From: Candidatus Caenarcanales bacterium
Lineage (GTDB): Bacteria; Cyanobacteriota; Vampirovibrionia; LMEP-6097
Assembly (NCBI GenBank): GCA_021299565.1
Contig: JAJTHA010000115.1
Span: 1 to 8,419, forward strand
DNA: 8,419 bases
Direction: 5' to 3'
Shown piece by piece: positions 5,846-8,419 of this stretch. A program made the position numbers and the translations under genes. Under the pieces are notes generated by a model. The model was not told the origin of the DNA. It searched no databases and saw nothing but the letters and a program-made list of their open reading frames with translations. Position 1 is the stretch's first letter; each line of letters begins with the position of its first letter.

Positions 5846-5886
5846 GATCTCTGGACTGTGCTTGGCACGAGGGATTGAGATCTTTT
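5846..5886 (+). terminator. terminator-like hairpin with TTTT
   Basis: GATCTC (5846-5851) pairs with GAGATC (5877-5882), with an inner GTGC-TTG-GCAC stem, and TTTT follows at 5883-5886. The stem is interrupted and the T-run is short, so termination is only plausible. It would act on plus-strand transcripts entering from the left. Confidence 0.3.
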
Positions 5887-5887
5887 G

Positions 5888-5914
5888 AAAACCAAGTTTG
5901 ATACAGAAACTTGG
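5888..5914 (-). terminator. terminator-like hairpin with TTTT, minus strand
   Basis: On the minus strand CCAAGTTT pairs perfectly with AAACTTGG across a 7-nt loop (5914-5892), and TTTT follows at 5891-5888. It ends one base from the T-run of the plus-strand hairpin at 5846-5886, so the two form a back-to-back arrangement. The transcript it would end is unknown. Confidence 0.35.
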
Positions 5915-6072
5915 AAAGATGTGTGATGAGTGAAATACTCTAGTTCTATCCATGCTATCAAAGTCGAATGCATATGTCCAGTCTTTACATGCTTAAGAAA
6001 TTGTTAAGATCACTATCGCTTTATCTGCGACTCTTCGAATTTTCATAAATTTGCCAAAGTTGCTTTTGTTTT

Positions 6073-6199
6073 AGCGAAGCGAATAGGCGAAGGAACACAT
6101 TTTGCGAGTGCTCGCCAGCAAAATGTGTTGCCTGAGCCCAGCGGAGCGGGTGCATATAATTGAGAGCGCAACAATGACATGCCCATGTCATTGTTGCTA
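6073..6199 (+). repeat. two-hairpin dispersed repeat, copy 2 (upstream of glmU)
   Basis: This is the second copy of the element at 1090-1219, in the same direction relative to its downstream gene. Hairpin A has arms 6095-6105 and 6118-6128 (ACACATTTTGC/GCAAAATGTGT). Against copy 1 its tenth pair is G-C instead of A-T, a compensatory change. The GC-rich segment (TGCCTGAGCCC.. to ..GGTGCA) follows. Hairpin B has 13-bp perfect arms, 6168-6180 and 6185-6197, around a GCCC loop. A perfect TATAAT (6155-6160) lies between the hairpins. The element ends about 12 bp before the likely glmU -10 box. Confidence 0.85.
6155..6160 (+). promoter_or_regulatory. possible upstream -10 box TATAAT within repeat copy 2
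   Basis: A perfect TATAAT whose expected start site (about 6167) is the base of hairpin B would give glmU a second, leadered transcript beginning with that hairpin. No good -35 is seen, and copy 1 has only a poorer match at the equivalent place (AAGAAT). Confidence 0.3.
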
Positions 6200-6210
6200 G
6201 GCGAATAAGT

Positions 6211-6216
6211 TACAAT
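6211..6216 (+). promoter_or_regulatory. -10-like box TACAAT of glmU
   Basis: TACAAT is followed by 9 nt and the glmU ATG at 6226. Transcription from it would start about 6223, giving an almost leaderless message. The -35 position falls in hairpin B of the repeat and is a poor match. Confidence 0.5.
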
Positions 6217-6225
6217 TCAAACTTG

Positions 6226-7596
6226 ATGAAAGCAGTAGTTTTAGCAGCAGGGCGCGGAAGTCGCCTAAAATCGAAAACCCCAAAAGTTTTACATAGGGTT
6301 TTTGATAAGCCAATTTTATCTTGGGTTTTAGATAGTCTTGCCGAAGTAGAGCTTGAGGAAATTATTGTAGTTTGTGGATACAGAGCGGATATGGTTCAGA
6401 GCTTTTTGCACGCATATCCTGTTACTACCGTGATTCAAGAAGAACAGCTTGGCACTGGGCATGCTTTGATGATGTGCAGAGAGGCACTCGCTGATTACGA
6501 AGGAACTGTTTTGGTGATAAATGGTGATTCGCCTTTGATCAAATCAGAAACTATAAATGACTTGGTGAATTTTCACAATGACAATATTTTGGATATGACC
6601 ATGTTGACTTGTGATTTAGAAAGACCTGAAGGTTACGGCAGAATCATTCGTAAAGATGGTTCTATCATGGCAATTAAAGAAGAAAAAGATTGTTCTGAGG
6701 CGGAGAAAAAAATTATAGAAATCAACGCTGGTGTTTATTGTCTTGAGTGGAATACTGTGAAACCAGGTCTAGAAAAGCTTTCCAGCAACAACGCACAAGA
6801 AGAGTACTATCTGACTGATCTTGCTGCTTGGGCTTATTCTCAGGCGCTTTCCTGCTCTGGCTGTCAGTTGCGTAATCCATATGAAGTCATGGGAGTCAAT
6901 ACTAGAGAGGACTTGGCGCTAGTTTGGAAATTAATGAACGAAGCGAATTTGCAAGAATTGATGATTAATGGCATTACCGTAGTTGATCCTAGTAACACTA
7001 TGATCAGTCCAGATGCTGATATTGGCAAAGATACCGTGATATATCCTGGAACTTATATCCAGAGACGAGTTGTCATTGGAGAAAATTGTCAGATTGGACC
7101 AGGGGTTACAATTTTTGGACCAGCGGAAATTGGCGCGAACTCTACCGTCATCCAATCATTGATCTCAAGAAGCAGTATTGGTACGGATTGTAATATAGGC
7201 CCTTTTGCGCATGTTAGAGGTGGTTGCGATATTAGCACCAATGTCAAAATTGGTAGTTTTGTTGAGGTCAAAAATTCTTTTATTGGTGAAAAATCAGCCG
7301 CGTCGCATTTGAGTTATATTGGAGATGCCAAAATCAAAAGCAACGTTAATATTGGTGCTGGTACAGTTGTTGCAAATTATGATCATCGTACTGGTGAAAA
7401 GCATCAGACTACTATCAAATCTAATTCATCTACTGGCGCAAATTCAGTTCTGGTTGCGCCTGTTACGCTTGGTGAAAATGCGACGGTCGCTGCTGGCTCG
7501 GTCATTACCGATGATGTACCGGATGGTAATGTGGCTATTGCTAGACCGAAGCAGGAAAACAAACCCTCTAAAAAAACTTTTGTGCAAAATCAGTAA
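6226..7596 (+). CDS. glmU: bifunctional GlmU: GlcN-1-P acetyltransferase / GlcNAc-1-P uridylyltransferase
   Basis: GlmU acetylates glucosamine-1-phosphate with acetyl-CoA, then couples it to UTP, making UDP-GlcNAc for peptidoglycan and other envelope glycans. The 456-aa length is standard. The N-terminal uridylyltransferase half shows LAAGRGSRLKSKTPKVLH (6-23), QEEQLGTGHALM (71-82), INGDSPLI (98-105, metal-binding Asp101), GYGRII (136-141), INAGVY (166-171) and GVN (223-225). From about residue 250 a left-handed beta-helix of hexapeptide repeats runs to the C-terminus. It holds the acetyltransferase residues Arg331 (FAHVRGG), Lys349, His361 (SHLSYIGDAKI) and Asn384 (ANYD), so both activities look intact. 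The start is ATG 6226; an adjacent in-frame TTG at 6223 is less likely. Repeat copy 2 sits directly upstream. Confidence 0.97.
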   Translation: MKAVVLAAGRGSRLKSKTPKVLHRVFDKPILSWVLDSLAEVELEEIIVVCGYRADMVQSFLHAYPVTTVIQEEQLGTGHALMMCREALADYEGTVLVINGDSPLIKSETINDLVNFHNDNILDMTMLTCDLERPEGYGRIIRKDGSIMAIKEEKDCSEAEKKIIEINAGVYCLEWNTVKPGLEKLSSNNAQEEYYLTDLAAWAYSQALSCSGCQLRNPYEVMGVNTREDLALVWKLMNEANLQELMINGITVVDPSNTMISPDADIGKDTVIYPGTYIQRRVVIGENCQIGPGVTIFGPAEIGANSTVIQSLISRSSIGTDCNIGPFAHVRGGCDISTNVKIGSFVEVKNSFIGEKSAASHLSYIGDAKIKSNVNIGAGTVVANYDHRTGEKHQTTIKSNSSTGANSVLVAPVTLGENATVAAGSVITDDVPDGNVAIARPKQENKPSKKTFVQNQ

Positions 7597-7641
7597 GATT
7601 TTTTCAAATTAATTGTCAAATAGGTTAAGGATCTTGCCTTA

Positions 7642-7647
7642 TATGTT
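7642..7647 (+). promoter_or_regulatory. weak -10-like box TATGTT before the 103-aa ORF
   Basis: TATGTT lies 7 nt before the ATG at 7655, the same spacing as the stronger TANAAT boxes in this window, and helps choose that start. It matches TATAAT at only four of six positions, so it is weak support. Confidence 0.3.
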
Positions 7648-7654
7648 TATCAAC

Positions 7655-7966
7655 ATGGCAAACCAAGCAATTAGTAACCTACATAAATCTCTCGCTGAAT
7701 TTGCGAAAGAAGGCTCATTTGTGGGCAATCTTCGCGATAAATTTAGTCAAATCAGCGATAGAATCAGTTCGAACATACCAAGTTTTTTGGGTGCTGAAGT
7801 GCTCTCTGGGCAGAAAGCAGTCGGTAAACTCAAAAAACAAATTTTACAGAAATTAGATAAAAAACGCAAAAAGTTTAGGTTGGCACTTGAGTCTCTAGGA
7901 TGGGGCACAATTGCCGACATGCTTGATGCGGCATTATGCGGCGAAAAATTGAATGTATGGGTCTAA
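7655..7966 (+). CDS. small basic protein of unknown function (103 aa)
   Basis: I do not recognise this protein. From ATG 7655 it is 103 aa: a helical N-terminal half (ISNLHKSLAEFAKEG, LRDKFSQISDRISSNIPSFLGAEVL), a strongly basic segment at about residues 68-85 (GKLKKQILQKLDKKRKKFR), and a C-terminal part with hydrophobic and Gly residues (LESLGWGTIADMLDAALCGEKLNVWV). There is no signal peptide. The basic stretch could bind nucleic acid or acidic lipid, which is inference only. The frame is open back to TTG 7613 and also has ATG 7643; 7655 is preferred because of the -10-like box 7 nt upstream. It follows glmU by 58 bp on the same strand, so co-transcription is possible. It ends 12 bp from a convergent gene. 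Confidence 0.6.
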   Translation: MANQAISNLHKSLAEFAKEGSFVGNLRDKFSQISDRISSNIPSFLGAEVLSGQKAVGKLKKQILQKLDKKRKKFRLALESLGWGTIADMLDAALCGEKLNVWV

Positions 7967-7978
7967 TGGTTTTAGTGC

Positions 7979-8419
7979 CTAAGCATCTTTAGAAATAGTT
8001 TCATTCTGATATTTATACAAATTAGTTGCAACAACATTATTTATAGGATTGTTGCCAAATGCAAGTATCCATCTACGATTAGGATTAGACTTCCACATAT
8101 GTGGAGAACGTTTTGCATTATATTCTTCACGCACATAAAAAACCTGACCAGGATCAGCTTTTGGTGGTTGTTGTTTTTTCTTTTTGAACCATTTGTTCCA
8201 GTTTTCAAACTCTTCTTCTTTGGAGTTTTCGGCAAGATCAGCAAAGCCTTCAATCGATTCATCTAAATACTTTAATAACTCAAAAAGGTCTTCCTGACTG
8301 TATTCTGGAGCGGCTTTAGAGCGGCGACGCTTACCAAGTCGTCTTTCTGAATTGGTCTCAAAACTATCTTGAGAGTATTCTTCGTTATAAACTTCTTCTA
8401 AGTTATTAAATTCTTTTTC
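7979..8419 (-). CDS. C-terminal part of an unknown acidic protein, 5' end outside window
   Basis: The minus-strand frame is open from the window edge to TAG at 7979-7981, giving the last 146 residues. The start lies beyond the window. The sequence runs from an acidic, low-complexity part (EKEFNNLEEVYNEEYSQD) through a short basic patch (ERRLGKRRRSK, about residues 25-35 of the fragment) and an acidic helix (SQEDLFELLKYLDESIEGF). It ends in an aromatic-rich tail (FENWNKWFKKKK, GQVFYVREEYNAKRSPHMWK, NRRWILAFGNNP). The clear change from acidic linker to an aromatic, probably folded tail suggests a real protein. I do not recognise the family. It converges with the 103-aa gene with 12 bp between stops, and no terminator is visible there. 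Confidence 0.7.
   Translation of the reverse strand, partial: EKEFNNLEEVYNEEYSQDSFETNSERRLGKRRRSKAAPEYSQEDLFELLKYLDESIEGFADLAENSKEEEFENWNKWFKKKKQQPPKADPGQVFYVREEYNAKRSPHMWKSNPNRRWILAFGNNPINNVVATNLYKYQNETISKDA

Larger units (their letters stand above)
5700..6072. other. hairpin-rich intergenic stretch without a convincing gene
   Basis: No ORF of convincing length or character lies here. Several local inverted repeats do: ACAAGCTTGT (5743-5752), AAAAACCGGTTTTT (5823-5836), a GATCTC/GAGATC hairpin enclosing GTGC-TTG-GCAC (5846-5882), CCAAGTTT/AAACTTGG (5892-5914), GAGT/ACTC near 5932-5940 and CTTAA/TTAAG near 5993-6009. The 13-nt string TGGTTAACGGTTA, also found before the 604-aa gene, is at 5779-5791. 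A structured non-coding RNA is possible, but no known RNA family (6S, SRP, tmRNA, RNase P) was recognised, and no clear promoter was found on either strand. Confidence 0.4.

Noticed and set aside
5809..5901. 30-codon plus-strand ORF starting MNKLSKTGFYFSG
   Set aside because: Very short, contains the palindromes of this spacer, and has no clear start signal.
5842..5973. 43-codon minus-strand ORF starting MHSTLIAWIELEYF in the spacer
   Set aside because: Short, with no -10-like box at the usual spacing and no family resemblance; it spans both terminator-like hairpins.
1138..6154. Inverted repeats 5 kb apart as the ends of a composite transposon or invertible segment
   Set aside because: The enclosed genes are housekeeping genes with no transposase or recombinase, and no target-site duplications were seen. 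Recombination between the copies remains possible but unsupported.
7597..7654. Intrinsic terminator after glmU (T-run near 7600)
   Set aside because: There is a T-run but no stem before it.

Overview
The window is AT-rich bacterial chromosome. It carries core housekeeping genes (rpsA, coaD, thiL, glmU and a tRNA-Gly) mixed with genes I do not recognise. No phage, transposase, CRISPR or plasmid functions are visible. A coiled-coil 'ATPase-like' protein directly behind coaD is a layout I associate with Firmicutes and with the non-photosynthetic relatives of Cyanobacteria (Vampirovibrionia/Melainabacteria). The four-repeat, plain S1 protein and the AT-rich codon use fit that, but the assignment is a low-confidence inference.

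Layout. 1-1033 (minus): rpsA, 3' end outside the window. 1090-1219: first copy of a roughly 130-bp two-hairpin repeat. 1301-1375 (minus): tRNA-Gly(GCC), with a roughly 120-bp imperfect palindrome ending 5 bp from its 5' end (1381-1500). 1573-2184 (minus): coiled-coil protein. 2222-2728 (minus): coaD. 2761-3633 (plus): thiL, divergent from coaD with only 32 bp between starts. 3700-5514 (plus): unrecognised 604-aa protein, meeting tail to tail a possible 65-aa ORF (5502-5699, minus). 5700-6072: hairpin-rich stretch without a convincing gene. 6073-6199: second copy of the repeat, pointing at glmU (6226-7596, plus). 7655-7966 (plus): small basic protein. 7979-8419 (minus): C-terminal part of an unknown acidic protein.

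Functionally, coaD (coenzyme A), thiL (thiamine diphosphate), glmU (UDP-GlcNAc for cell wall) and rpsA/tRNA-Gly (translation) are unrelated housekeeping functions. There is no single pathway operon, and nearly every gene appears to have its own promoter.

The most interesting signals are non-coding. (1) A two-hairpin repeat sits in the same orientation just upstream of both rpsA and glmU, with a compensatory base-pair change in one stem. (2) A -10-like TANAAT box lies 7-9 nt before the start codons of rpsA, the coiled-coil gene, coaD, thiL and glmU, with no Shine-Dalgarno sequence, which suggests leaderless mRNAs. (3) A long palindrome abuts the tRNA gene.
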